Positions 27,101 to 34,970 of a stretch of 52,806 bases of DNA are shown here, in pieces. This DNA is from Planctomycetota bacterium (GTDB lineage: Bacteria; Planctomycetota; MHYJ01; WSZJ01; JACPWG01), in the NCBI GenBank assembly GCA_016197205.1, contig JACPWG010000055.1, positions 1 through 52,806 of the forward strand, read 5' to 3'. Within the stretch, counting starts at the first letter, position 1; each line of letters begins with the position of its first letter. The translations under genes and the position numbers were made by a program. The notes under the pieces are model-generated. The model searched no databases, was not told the DNA's origin, and saw only the letters and a list, made by a program, of their open reading frames with translations.

Positions 27101-28381
27101 CCCGACGTACGAGCGGCCGGCGGCGTCGAGGAGGATGTTCGCGGGCTTCACGTCGCGGTGCACCACGCCCGCCTCGTGCGCGGCGTGCAGCGCGAGCGTC
27201 GCCTGCCGCAGGATTTCGAGGAAGCGGCGAGGCGGGAGTTTGCGCCGGGCGGACTCGAGCGTCTCCCCCTCGATGTAGTCCATGGTGAAAAAATGGCGGC
27301 CGTCGACCGACCCGACGTCGTGGACCTGGACGATGCCCGGGTGCCGGAGGCGCGCGGCGGAACGCGCCTCGACGAGGAAGCGTCGGACGCCGTCCTCGGT
27401 CGCGGAGTCGGGGAGGAGGGTCTTGAGCGCGACGATGCGTTTGAGGTCGGTGTCCCAGGCCTTGTGGACGACGCCCATGCCGCCGCGTCCCAGCTCCTTC
27501 ACGAGCAGGTAGCGGCCGAAGGGGGTCCCCGTCGGCTCGGTGGCGGGGGACAAGCCGACGGCGTGCGTGCCGGCCGCGGCGGTCGGGCGCGCGGCCGATC
27601 CGATGCGCAGGAGCGGCAGGGTCGCCGCGGTCGGCGGCGGGCCCGGTGGCGCAGGCGCCGCGCTTGGCAGCGTGGGGGGGCCGCTCAACACGTCGACATC
27701 GAGACCGCCGGCGCGTTCGGCCCGCGCGGGCGACGGCGCGGGCGCGGGCGGGGAGGCTTCGACGATCGTGGCGCCGGGAAGCGACAGGCTGGGCGAGGAC
27801 CCTGCGACGCGCAGCGCGCCGCCGTTTTCCGCGACGACCAGCGACGCGCCGCAGCCGGGGCAGGGCACGGACCGCCCGCGCTCGTACGCGACGACGTTCC
27901 AGGCCTTCGCGCAGGCGGGGCAGCAGAGCACGGTTTTGTCCTGGAGCGCGAGCACGTCGCGCACCTGCGTTTCGGAGAGGAGGCCGCGGCGGACCAGGAG
28001 CTCGCCGAGGCGAAGGTCGATCGCGTGGTCGTGCAAGCGGTCCTGGAGCCGGAGCGCCTCGCTCACCTGTTCGGGGCCGGCGAGTCCGTGCGCGAGCAGC
28101 AGCTCGCCGAAACGTGCGTCCTCCTGCCGGGCCTCACCCAGCGGCACCGGGGAGAGAAAGAGCGCGCGCTTGGCCTCGAGCAGCCGGGCGAGGCCGTCCT
28201 CCGTGAGGTAGCCCTTCTCGACCAGGAGGCGACCGAGGGGGCGGCGCTCCCTTCCCTGGGCAAGCGCGCCGGCCTGCTCGGCCAGGCACTCCACGAGGCT
28301 GTCCGGCGCGACCCCGCCCTCGCGAATGGCGAGTCGGCCGAGGAGGCCCTCCCCGCCGTCGCCGGCATCCTGGGTCGGCAT
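24113..28381 (-). CDS. Transmembrane Ser/Thr protein kinase with N-terminal MshEN-like repeats and TPR domain
   Basis: This is a 1422-residue Hanks-type kinase. Residues ~45-150 have three repeats of the form LGELLVRRGLLSETQV...LQ, like the T2SSE_N/MshEN module. A zinc ribbon follows (CPAC ~154-157, CPGC ~174-177), then an Ala/Pro linker. The kinase domain is about 289-557: glycine loop GRGGMGVV, VALK (K320), HRDVKPANIL (408-417), DFG (428-430) and GTPQYMSPEQA. The segment LETICLKCIEKEPFRRYG is very typical of planctomycete-type kinases. A membrane helix lies near 583-603, and about 800 residues of TPR-like repeats follow, probably outside the cytoplasm. It is likely an active kinase linking an external or protein-binding signal to phosphorylation; the substrate is unknown. 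Confidence 0.92.
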   Translation of the reverse strand: MPTQDAGDGGEGLLGRLAIREGGVAPDSLVECLAEQAGALAQGRERRPLGRLLVEKGYLTEDGLARLLEAKRALFLSPVPLGEARQEDARFGELLLAHGLAGPEQVSEALRLQDRLHDHAIDLRLGELLVRRGLLSETQVRDVLALQDKTVLCCPACAKAWNVVAYERGRSVPCPGCGASLVVAENGGALRVAGSSPSLSLPGATIVEASPPAPAPSPARAERAGGLDVDVLSGPPTLPSAAPAPPGPPPTAATLPLLRIGSAARPTAAAGTHAVGLSPATEPTGTPFGRYLLVKELGRGGMGVVHKAWDTDLKRIVALKTLLPDSATEDGVRRFLVEARSAARLRHPGIVQVHDVGSVDGRHFFTMDYIEGETLESARRKLPPRRFLEILRQATLALHAAHEAGVVHRDVKPANILLDAAGRSYVGDFGLAKEVRDEGKGMTLSGVVMGTPQYMSPEQANAETSRICPASDVWSLGVILYEHLAGRLPFRGDNLGQLLVALLQGDPVPPSRVEAASGARRRVHRDLETICLKCIEKEPFRRYGRAQELADDLGRFLDGEPILARPPTLVYRAARFGRKHRLALGVAAAGLVALVLVSVADALAQNRLRQAAAESARRAEELHRREEVRLRARAELGAALQSRGAERQAHLDAAIAADPDALEARLLRAETRWHEGRLVDALADADRAVESEPAEPAARVLRFRLLRFGFLDEEAAAADLLPLAGAAEAGPALLLLAYREAASGRPAQATEAFERATRVNPRHPRPWVGYARCRLAAGDAEAALDACAHAAETEPDCPETETLTVQALLALCRYEEAAERAGRLLARLPSAVEAALVALESAHLSKNKDTAASALDGSTAAFRALAAAAADASSARAARLTGPGTEAKLREDWLRARVYLAAGRASEARAAMQRAATAAADPGARGFLTGVERTALHVLSARVARLEGKREDEERELAAAAAEGEVSAPAEQGARLSADGRVTEAALAFERALAPPPPDSIEARFLALAAPCVAALERDPPDARREPARFVEVERPLRRVLEANPRSVPALLGLATARRMAADVAAARKLLDAAVEANPRSPEARLARARFLRDVRDFRDLDAAEADLLEVGRLAKGRLAGEAALDLGAVQLRRARPEEALAAAEHALAERADWARAHKLRADALSKLGRAEEARKALSAWMQAAQDDEAGARAYGIGVVYHRMAKYDNAIDFYTRAIESCPRQARFYDSRGDLLIKTGRYGEGFRDKAETVRQDPAREFEIFAQCVTARRTDPLTAQVAGTAMLDGARRYAGEAAGAFLEALHHLVFGKYEAAYTRFAQVLELDPGFSAANTFQALAALRTGRRAEAEAALARAEKLAPDHKLLILFRAAFLASGGDLEGAGHALEAAARLGAVHEYVLEELKELAPLRDDPRYRALRAEK

Positions 28382-28936
28382 GCGTCGATCGTCTCCAGCG
28401 GGAACGGCGCGCGTGCGCGCGGGGGGGCTGCCGGGCTGGGCGAGCCTCGGGGTGGGCGACGCGCATTCGAGGTGGACCCGGATCCATGGGGTACGCCTAC
28501 GCCTCCGATTCTAGCAAGGCGCGGGCGATGGCGCAACGAGGCTGACTGCGTGCGTGGAATCGGGGGGCGGCGCGCAGCCGCGGCGTCTGACTTGTGCCCG
28601 GTGGGCGATCGGGCTATGCGCCCGCGCAAGAATAACTTCGCATTTTCGTAGACCGACGGATGCCTGGGGGCGCGGCCCAGAGGGCCGCGCCCCTAGGAGC
28701 CTCGATGTCTGAATCTGCGCAGTTACTTTTGCGCGGGCGCCATAATCCTCCGGTGGTCAGGCGGGATCGTCCCCCGCGACAGACCGTGCGGGGCCGTAGC
28801 CCTGCACCCGAACGGCGATCGACGATCGAAAGTCCAACAATGGCGCGAGCAGCCTTCGCGCGAGGCCGCGCGAGCTCGGATGCCCACTCGCAAGCGCCCC
28901 CCGAGTTCACCGGTCGACGCCGACGGCCGCGCGCCC
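28382..28936. other. Intergenic region with a REP-like palindrome
   Basis: No gene is supported in these 555 bp. A diverged copy of a GC-rich palindrome lies at 28662-28698 (CTGGGGGCGCGGCCC / GGGCCGCGCCCCTAG). The rest holds no clear promoter or coding sequence; short open frames here are shadows of GC-rich sequence. Confidence 0.55.
28662..28698 (-). repeat. REP-like GC-rich palindrome, diverged copy
   Basis: Reads CTGGGGGCGCGGCCC-AGA-GGGCCGCGCCCCTAG, with the same outer sequence as the copy at 31351 but a changed stem that keeps its pairing. Compensated changes suggest the hairpin itself matters. Confidence 0.7.
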
Positions 28937-31000
28937 TCACCGCCCGCTCGCCTTCGCGCCCACCGGCCACGGCTCCACGCCCGCCGGGATCGCGCCCAGG
29001 TCCGGCTTCCCCTCATCCTGGCCACGGACCGGATCGGGCCAGTCCGCGGGCAGCGCCACGCCCGCGTCGATCACGGGGCTCCCGGGGAGCGGCGTGAGCT
29101 TCGCCGGCTGCGCCCACTCCGCGGGGAGCGAGGCGAACCGCGGATCCGCGAAGCGGTCGTGGGCGGTCCAGCCGTCCGGGTAGCGACGCTTGCTCGCCTC
29201 GAACCAGGGCAGGCTTTTTTTCGTGGCCGGCCGCCGCGCCTGGGCCAGGAAGTCCCCTTCGTAGGCCGCCCCCTTGGCGAGGCTCCAGAGCAGGTTGTAG
29301 TCGGCGACCAGGTCCGACTCGCCGTCGGCGAAGTTCGTTTCCGGCAGCTCGGTCATGTGGACGAAGACGTTGTTCTCCACCCAGCGCGCGGTGCCGCGGA
29401 GGGCCTGGACCATGCCGGCGCCGTAGAGCCTGCGATTGCCGGTGAATTCGCGGTAGAGCACCGTATTGTGGTAGATGCGCCAGAGGGGCCAGACCGGGCT
29501 GCCGTGGTCGATGCAGGCCCGGCCGAAATTCGCGACTTCCTGCGGATCGGCGGCGCTCCGCGGCAGCCGGCTGTACACCGGGACGCGCAGGTCGAGGACG
29601 TTGCGGGCGATGTACGCGCCGCTCCCGGGCCGGCCGTCCACGATCGGGCCGGGCCCTTTGCCGCCGTGTAGGGTGAACACCTGAAAGCACCGGCGCAGGA
29701 CGTTTTGGAAAACGTAGAACCGATGGTCGGTCTGCTTGGGACCGAAGTCGATGCCGTCGTCGTTGAAGTTGTCGATGAAACACTGCCGCACGGTGATCGA
29801 GCGGGCGCCCATGAGGGCCAGCGCGTCGTGGTGGTCGGTGACGTCGCAGCAGGCGAGGTCGACGTCGCGACACTCCCCCTTGCCGTACTCGCCGGTGGTC
29901 AGCAGGAAGGAGTCGATGCCGCGGTACTTCTGGTGATTGCGGAACGACCAGGGGGCCGAAAGGCCGCGCAGGGAGGAGTGCCGGATGCGGACGTCGACCG
30001 CGTGGTCGAGCGCGAGGGCCTTGCTCCCGGCGTACATCGTCAGGCCGTCCAGCTCGAGGTCCTCGGCGTCGGCCACGCTCACGGTCGCGCCCTTCGCCCC
30101 GCGCAGCACAAGGTCCAGGACGCGGACGTGGCGGACGCCGCGCAGCGTGAGGACGGATTCGCAGCCGCCGAGCACCAGCCGGAGTGACCGCGGGTCGCTC
30201 GCTCCGTGGTAATTGTCGCGCCCGATTCCGGGCAGCCGGGTCGGCGCCAGCCGGATGTGAAGGCGATGAGTCGCGGCCTCTCCGTCCGAGTCCAGCCAGA
30301 CGCCCGGGCCGCAGTACACGCCGCGCGACGAGTCGTCCTTCGCCTCGACGTTCCAGAACGGATTGTCGGTCTGCAGGTCGATGCGAAAACGGTAGGGGTG
30401 AAGCGGGACCATGGAGTCGGCGAAGTGCCCGACGCCGCGACCACCGATGTGCGCGAGCTGGGGGAAGGACCGAACCGAGCGATACTCGCCTGGCGCGCCG
30501 TCCGGGTCCGGCTCCCAGCCGTTGCGCGGGTCGTCGAAAAATTCGCGGAGGCCGCCGTCGAGGATGGCGAGTTCGCCCGGGTAGGAGCGAAGCGTAATCG
30601 GCGCCTCCTTGCGGCCGGAGGCGGTCCAGGCCGGGCATTCCCGGTAGATGCCGCCGCGCAGGACCAGCGTGTCGCCGGGCTGCAGCGCCTTCATGCCGCG
30701 GGCGATGGTCTTCCAGGGCTTCTCCTGCGTGCCTGGGACGGCAGCGTCGTCGTCCCCGCGCGACGCGTCGACGAAGTACCGCGGGCCGGTCGTGTCGAGC
30801 GGCCGGTCCGATGGGCGTGCGAGCGGGCGCATGGGGAGGCAGGACCAATCGGTGCCTTCCAGGCCCTGGTCAGGTGCGGGGTCGGCGCGCGCCGGCGATG
30901 GGCCCGCGAGGAGGAGCAGAGGGAGGAGGGGGACGAACGCGACGAGGACGAGACGGGCAGCGAGGGGCAGGGGACATGCGTGGGCGGAAGGGGGAGGCAT
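28937..31000 (-). CDS. Secreted right-handed beta-helix (DUF1565/pectate-lyase-fold) protein
   Basis: This 687-residue protein has a long N-terminal signal peptide (LVLVAFVPLLPLLLLAGPSPARA). After it, RYFVDASRGDDDAAVPGT and KPWKTIARGMKALQPGDT form the DUF1565-type opening of a parallel beta-helix, then LVLRGGIYRE. Repeating short strands follow, such as VLDLVLRGAKGATVSVADAED and HDALALMGARSITVRQCFID. Such proteins often bind or cleave polysaccharides; no catalytic residues can be assigned, so the substrate is unknown. The C-terminus (GSPVIDAG...PDLGAIPAG) is typical of planctomycete members. The ATG at 31000 has GGAG upstream and begins the signal peptide. Confidence 0.82.
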   Translation of the reverse strand: MPPPSAHACPLPLAARLVLVAFVPLLPLLLLAGPSPARADPAPDQGLEGTDWSCLPMRPLARPSDRPLDTTGPRYFVDASRGDDDAAVPGTQEKPWKTIARGMKALQPGDTLVLRGGIYRECPAWTASGRKEAPITLRSYPGELAILDGGLREFFDDPRNGWEPDPDGAPGEYRSVRSFPQLAHIGGRGVGHFADSMVPLHPYRFRIDLQTDNPFWNVEAKDDSSRGVYCGPGVWLDSDGEAATHRLHIRLAPTRLPGIGRDNYHGASDPRSLRLVLGGCESVLTLRGVRHVRVLDLVLRGAKGATVSVADAEDLELDGLTMYAGSKALALDHAVDVRIRHSSLRGLSAPWSFRNHQKYRGIDSFLLTTGEYGKGECRDVDLACCDVTDHHDALALMGARSITVRQCFIDNFNDDGIDFGPKQTDHRFYVFQNVLRRCFQVFTLHGGKGPGPIVDGRPGSGAYIARNVLDLRVPVYSRLPRSAADPQEVANFGRACIDHGSPVWPLWRIYHNTVLYREFTGNRRLYGAGMVQALRGTARWVENNVFVHMTELPETNFADGESDLVADYNLLWSLAKGAAYEGDFLAQARRPATKKSLPWFEASKRRYPDGWTAHDRFADPRFASLPAEWAQPAKLTPLPGSPVIDAGVALPADWPDPVRGQDEGKPDLGAIPAGVEPWPVGAKASGR

Positions 31001-31158
31001 GCGGTACTCCGCCAATAGGGCTGCAGGGAAGGCCGGTTTCAGTCGCGCCGTAGGCGAGCGGCGCAGGGCGGAAGCCGCGCGCTTGCCGGTGAAGCGTCGG
31101 CGAACGGCAGACACGATGCCGGCCGAGTTTTCGGCGGGTCGAAGGTCGTGTCCCGGAT

Positions 31159-31188
31159 CGCGCGGGCCGGAGGCCCGCGCCCCCAGGA
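31159..31188 (+). repeat. REP-like GC-rich palindrome, copy 1
   Basis: The core GCGGGCC-GGA-GGCCCGC is a near-perfect hairpin followed by GCCCCCAGGA. The same 30-bp sequence recurs inverted at 31351-31380 and direct at 52771-52800; a diverged copy is at 28662-28698. Confidence 0.85.
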
Positions 31189-31350
31189 GACGTACCTTCG
31201 CATCGTCAACGCCGCGCGGGGGTCCCACCGACCTTGATCCCAGAGGCGGAACTACAAACAACTCCGTGGCCTTCGGGAGCGCGTTGCCTAGTCAGGGTCC
31301 GGCGCCGGAGTGGTGGTGCTCGTGGCCCGTTGACGAAGTCCACCCACCAT

Positions 31351-31380
31351 TCCTGGGGGCGCGGGCCTCCGGCCCGCGCG
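31351..31380 (-). repeat. REP-like GC-rich palindrome, copy 2 (inverted)
   Basis: This is the reverse complement of the repeat at 31159-31188, beginning TCCTGGGGGCGCGGGCC. Together they form a facing pair about 160 bp apart, similar in layout to REPIN elements. Confidence 0.85.
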
Positions 31381-31449
31381 AAGGGCCACATGAGCTGCGA
31401 CTTGCCGTGACCCGGTTGACGATCGTGTGCGAGGTTCGTCAACGGGCAG

Positions 31450-32283
31450 CTAGTATTTTCCCCCGCCCGGCGCGGCCTTCTGGCCCGCGATGATCTTCAC
31501 GCTTGCGCTCGCGCCGATGCGCGAGGCGCCCGCCTTCACCATCGCCAGCGCGGTCTCGGCGTCCCGGATCCCGCCCGACGCCTTCACGCCCATTTCCGGG
31601 CCCACGACCGCGCGCATGAGGGCGATGTCCTCCGCGGTCGCGCCGCTCGGGCCGTACCCGGTCGAGGTCTTCACGAAATCCGCGCCCGCCTCTTTCGAAA
31701 GCTCGCACGCCAGGATCTTCTCGTCGCGGGTCAGGTACGTCGTCTCCAGGATGACCTTCACGACCACGTTGGGGTTGGCCGCGCGCACGACGCCCGCGAT
31801 GTCGTTGCGCACGAAGCGCACGTCGCCCGACTTGAGCGCGCCCACGTTCACGACCATGTCCAGCTCGGTCGCGCCGTGCTCCTGCGCGGCCCGGGCCTCG
31901 AAGGCCTTCACCTCGGGGAGCGTGGCGCCGAAGGGGAAGCCGAGGACGGTGCAGACTTTCACGCGGCAACGGGCGAGCAGGCGTGCGCAGTCGGGGATCC
32001 AGGTGGGATTCACGCAGACGCTCGCGAAGCCGTGCCGCTCGGCCTCTTCGCAGAGGACGTTCACTTCGCGGCGGACGGCGTCGGGCTTGAGGAGGGTGTG
32101 GTCGATGAAGGGGGCCAGCTCGGCGGGGATGGTGGGCACGCCGGGCACGAGGCCGATGCGGGTCGCCCCGGCCTGCATGACCCGGTCCACCACGTCGGGG
32201 CACCGGATCATGCAGGCGCCGGGGACGGTGCATTCATGACAGAGACCCTGGATGGGCGCCTTCGTGAGCAGCGACTCGGCCAT
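31450..32283 (-). CDS. deoC: Deoxyribose-phosphate aldolase with Cys-rich N-terminal extension
   Basis: This 277-residue protein belongs to the DeoC class I aldolase family, which cleaves deoxyribose-5-phosphate to glyceraldehyde-3-phosphate and acetaldehyde. The Schiff-base lysine lies in ADFVKTSTGYGPSGAT. Other family marks are FIDHTLLKPDA, VCVNPTW, LGFPFGA and GVKASGGIRD. About 50 residues precede the usual start and contain four cysteines (C15, C18, C24, C28), which could bind a metal or serve as a targeting segment. With microcompartment vertex genes nearby on the same strand, the acetaldehyde-producing reaction would suit encapsulation, as in planctomycete and Haliangium loci; this link is inferred. 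Confidence 0.9.
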   Translation of the reverse strand: MAESLLTKAPIQGLCHECTVPGACMIRCPDVVDRVMQAGATRIGLVPGVPTIPAELAPFIDHTLLKPDAVRREVNVLCEEAERHGFASVCVNPTWIPDCARLLARCRVKVCTVLGFPFGATLPEVKAFEARAAQEHGATELDMVVNVGALKSGDVRFVRNDIAGVVRAANPNVVVKVILETTYLTRDEKILACELSKEAGADFVKTSTGYGPSGATAEDIALMRAVVGPEMGVKASGGIRDAETALAMVKAGASRIGASASVKIIAGQKAAPGGGKY

Positions 32284-32306
32284 TCGGATCTCCGCCTTCG
32301 ATCGGC

Positions 32307-33251
32307 TTATTTCTGGTTATGAAGGGACCGCAGCCGGGCGATCTCCTCCTCGATGTCGTGGAGGGTCTGCGCCAGCTTGTCGGCCGCCGTGGGCTCGGCG
32401 GGGGCCTTGATCTCCGGCTCCGGGGCGGGCACGGGCGCGGCGGGCATCGCCGGCGGCGGCGGCACGACCGCCGTCAGGACGGGCGCGGCCACCGGAGCGA
32501 CCGGGACGATCGGCTTCAACTCGATCGGGGCGGGCTTCGCGGCCTGCTCGAGCTTCGCCGCCTTCTCGACCTTCTTCGGCTCGACCGGCTTCACCACCGG
32601 CTCGACCTTTTCGACCTTCGGGGCCGGCTCGACCACCGGGGCCTTTTCCGCGGTCTCGACCGCGGGCGCGGGCGTCGACGCCGGGATCACGGCCGCGGAC
32701 GGGCACTCGATGCCGCCCAGACCGAGCTTCTCCTTGGCCTCGGCCAGGAGCCGCTTGCCGCGGCGCGTCTTGAAGAAGCCCACGCCGCCAAGCTTGGAGA
32801 CCAGCTCGCGCTCCTTCAGGTCGAAGCCGTTCACTTCCTTCTCGAGGGCGGCCATGTCCTTGGCCAGCTTCTCCTGCCCTTCCCGCAGATCGCACAGCTT
32901 CTTCTTGACCGCGACGTAGTCTTCCATGAGGAGCCGGAGCGGCGTCTCGTCGAACGCGGGCTTCGCGGGAGCGACGCTCTCGGCCGGGGCGGCGTTCGCC
33001 GCGACGGGCGTCTCCGGCGGCGCCGGCGCGGGCGTGGCCGAGGCCATGTCGCCGATCATCCCCTTGGACTTTGCCTCCCGAATGTCGCGCTCGAGCCGCT
33101 GGATCTGCTCGCGGAGCAGGTCCACCTCGGACTTGACCGCATAGCCGCCTTTGTCGTACGCGACCGGGTGCGACGACGTGCACCCCATGAGACCCAAGCC
33201 GGCCGAGCCGATCGCAACCGCCGCCGCCAGACTGCTGGCCATCCTGGACAT
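32307..33251 (-). CDS. Coiled-coil lipoprotein with Pro/Ala/Val/Lys-rich linker
   Basis: This 314-residue protein has a lipoprotein signal: hydrophobic AVAIGSAGLG and lipobox LMGC (cysteine near residue 24). A heptad-rich segment follows (VDLLREQIQRLERDIREAKSK), then a second helix around residue 110. Residues ~190-290 are low complexity, rich in Ala, Pro, Val, Glu and Lys, and suit an envelope-spanning linker. A short helix ends the protein (LHDIEEEIARLRSLHNQ). It may be a structural envelope protein; it matches no family I know. The ATG at 33251 has GGGAGG upstream. It lies 23 bp upstream of deoC and may be co-transcribed with it. Confidence 0.7.
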   Translation of the reverse strand: MSRMASSLAAAVAIGSAGLGLMGCTSSHPVAYDKGGYAVKSEVDLLREQIQRLERDIREAKSKGMIGDMASATPAPAPPETPVAANAAPAESVAPAKPAFDETPLRLLMEDYVAVKKKLCDLREGQEKLAKDMAALEKEVNGFDLKERELVSKLGGVGFFKTRRGKRLLAEAKEKLGLGGIECPSAAVIPASTPAPAVETAEKAPVVEPAPKVEKVEPVVKPVEPKKVEKAAKLEQAAKPAPIELKPIVPVAPVAAPVLTAVVPPPPAMPAAPVPAPEPEIKAPAEPTAADKLAQTLHDIEEEIARLRSLHNQK

Positions 33252-33619
33252 GGCGCCTCCCGCTCAGTAGGGAACCAGACTGCCTCCTCCTGATTCGGGG
33301 GGCGGCCCCACCCCGGCGCCGGCGCGTCCACGCTGCACGGCCCCGAAGCTCGGCTGGTCCTCCTCAGGCTCTGATGGACCCTCCCGTCGTGGAGCACGTC
33401 CGTGTGCTCCCGGCGGAAGAGATGCTCCCCGCAACCCTTATCGGTAGGAATCGCGGGAGAGTTGAGCGAGCGGGTGCCTCGTGCAAGTTGTCAAAGTTCG
33501 AGCGGGGCCTCGGCCGACGAACGCGCTGCGCGATGCTTTTTCTTTTTCGGCGGCTTCGGTGACTCGTCCACCCTGTCTGCGTCACGTCGCCCGAAGGCGC
33601 CGGCCGGCGGCTCCCCGCG
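33252..33619. other. Intergenic region between the vertex-protein operon and the lipoprotein gene
   Basis: No gene is supported in these 368 bp. I see no clear terminator or repeat; a short pyrimidine run (CTTTTTCTTTTTCGG) lies near 33536. Confidence 0.4.
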
Positions 33620-33916
33620 CTACGGCCGCGCCTTGCACGCCTGGTCCACGTCCACGTCGATGCCGTCCACGATCCCGACGACGACGGCCTGCAGCGGAAT
33701 GTGCATGTCGTTGAAGAGGATGCGCGCCGCGCCGCCTTCCCGATTGACGAGCACGAGGTCCCCCTCGCCGGCGTCCGTGACGTCGAGGGCGAGAAACGAC
33801 GAGCCCGTCAGTTCTTTCTTCAGGTCCACCGGGTGACAGATGAGGATCCGGTTGTGGCGCAGGTGCTCGTGCTTCTGCGTCGCCACGACCGTTCCGGTGA
33901 CGCGGCAGAGGATCAT
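33620..33916 (-). CDS. EutN/CcmL-family microcompartment vertex protein 1
   Basis: This 98-residue protein belongs to the BMC-P (EutN/CcmL, Pfam03319) family, whose pentamers cap the vertices of bacterial microcompartments. Family marks are the start MILCRVTGTVVATQKHE, a central LALDVTDAGEGDLVLV and the ending VVVGIVDGIDVD. It is the last of four tightly packed genes (vertex 3, RpiB, vertex 2, vertex 1) and overlaps vertex 2 by ATGA, so all four should be translated from one message. Confidence 0.92.
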   Translation of the reverse strand: MILCRVTGTVVATQKHEHLRHNRILICHPVDLKKELTGSSFLALDVTDAGEGDLVLVNREGGAARILFNDMHIPLQAVVVGIVDGIDVDVDQACKARP

Positions 33917-34194
33917 CGTTCGACCCCGTTCACATAGTCCGCGATCCCCACGATCGCCGCGTCGACGGGCGTCATGTGGTCCACGTCGTCCTTGAGCGCG
34001 ATGACCGCCTCGCGCGCGGTGACGTAGAACACGGTCTCACCGGCGCCGGAGCCGACGGTGTCCGCGGCGACGATGGGGCGGCCGACCGGCTTCAGTTCGC
34101 CCGTGAGCGGCTGGAGGACGAGGAGCTTCGCGCCGACGAACCCCTCTTCCTTCTTCGTGGTCCAGAGCGTACCGATGACTTTCGCGAGGTTCAC
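33913..34194 (-). CDS. EutN/CcmL-family microcompartment vertex protein 2
   Basis: This 93-residue BMC-P protein starts at GTG 34194 (VNLAKVIGTLWTTKKEE) and contains VAADTVGSGAGETVFYV and AAIVGIADYVN, the usual EutN/CcmL pattern. The GTG overlaps the stop of the RpiB-like gene (GTGA), and its own stop overlaps the next start (ATGA). Three different pentamer proteins per locus is usual for planctomycete-type and Haliangium-type microcompartments. Confidence 0.92.
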   Translation of the reverse strand: MNLAKVIGTLWTTKKEEGFVGAKLLVLQPLTGELKPVGRPIVAADTVGSGAGETVFYVTAREAVIALKDDVDHMTPVDAAIVGIADYVNGVER

Positions 34195-34964
34195 GGGACC
34201 CTCCGCTCGTTCGGAGCCGGGCCGTCCTCGAGCGGGCGCAAATGACGCGCTTCCAGCTCCAGCAGCTTGTCGATCCGGCGCTGGTGACGGCCGCCACCGA
34301 AGGGGAGCGAGAGCCAGGTGCGGACCAGCTCGCGGGCGTCCCCGGGCTGCACGAAGCGTGACCCGAGGCTGAGGACGTTCGCGTCGTTGTGTTCGCGGCT
34401 GTTCTTGGCCTCGTCCAGCGAGCGGCAGTTCGCGGCGCGCACGCCGGGGACCTTGTTGGCGACAATCGAGGAGCCGATGCCGGCGCCGTCGATGACGATG
34501 CCGCGTTCGCAGCGCCCCTCGGCAACGGCGCGGGCGACCGCGTAGGCGAAGTCGGGATAATCGACGGCGTCGGTGGACCACGTGCCGACATCGACGACGG
34601 CATGGCCGGCGGACTCGAGGAAGGCCTTGAGGTCCTGCTTGAGCGGGAAGCCGCCGTGGTCCGCGCCGAGGGCGACGCGGCAGGGGCCGACGACGCAGGC
34701 GTCCGCGGGGCGGCCGGAGACTTCGCCGCGCTCGGCGGGGCGGAGGAGCTTGAGGACGGGGACGCGGTAGAGTCGGGCCGCGTCCTGGGCCGCGGGGGTG
34801 ACGAGTGCGCCCTCGGGGATGCGGAGGGGCCGGCCTTCGTCGTGTGCGGCAAGGACGTCGGCCTCGGTCACGAGGTCGCGTCGCCGACCGGAGCGGCCGT
34901 TCTCGTCGCCGTCGCCGCCACGCCGGGTCGGGTGGGGTGAAGAAGCGGAAGCAGGCTCGGACAT
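34191..34964 (-). CDS. RpiB/LacAB-family sugar-phosphate isomerase-like protein with N-terminal extension
   Basis: This 257-residue protein is RpiB-like from about residue 95: VALGADHGGFPLK, a catalytic-loop equivalent IDGAGIGSSIVANKVPG, and SREHNDANVLSLGSR. RpiB interconverts pentose phosphates. The usual loop is CGTGIG; here an Asp replaces the Cys that acts as base in E. coli RpiB, so the reaction may use another residue or differ in substrate. The first ~90 residues are extra and include a compact segment (EGALVTPAAQDAARLYRVPV) of a kind seen on microcompartment-linked enzymes. It sits between vertex protein genes, suggesting sugar-phosphate chemistry tied to the shell. Confidence 0.85.
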   Translation of the reverse strand: MSEPASASSPHPTRRGGDGDENGRSGRRRDLVTEADVLAAHDEGRPLRIPEGALVTPAAQDAARLYRVPVLKLLRPAERGEVSGRPADACVVGPCRVALGADHGGFPLKQDLKAFLESAGHAVVDVGTWSTDAVDYPDFAYAVARAVAEGRCERGIVIDGAGIGSSIVANKVPGVRAANCRSLDEAKNSREHNDANVLSLGSRFVQPGDARELVRTWLSLPFGGGRHQRRIDKLLELEARHLRPLEDGPAPNERRVP

Positions 34965-34970
34965 GGGACG

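Larger units (their letters stand above)
31001..31449. other. Intergenic region with an inverted pair of REP palindromes
   Basis: There is no gene in these 449 bp. Two near-identical GC-rich palindromic repeats face each other at 31159-31188 and 31351-31380, bounding a ~220-bp unit. Sequences related to GTTGACGA/TCGTCAAC recur at about 31206, 31330, 31416 and 31435. Confidence 0.7.
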
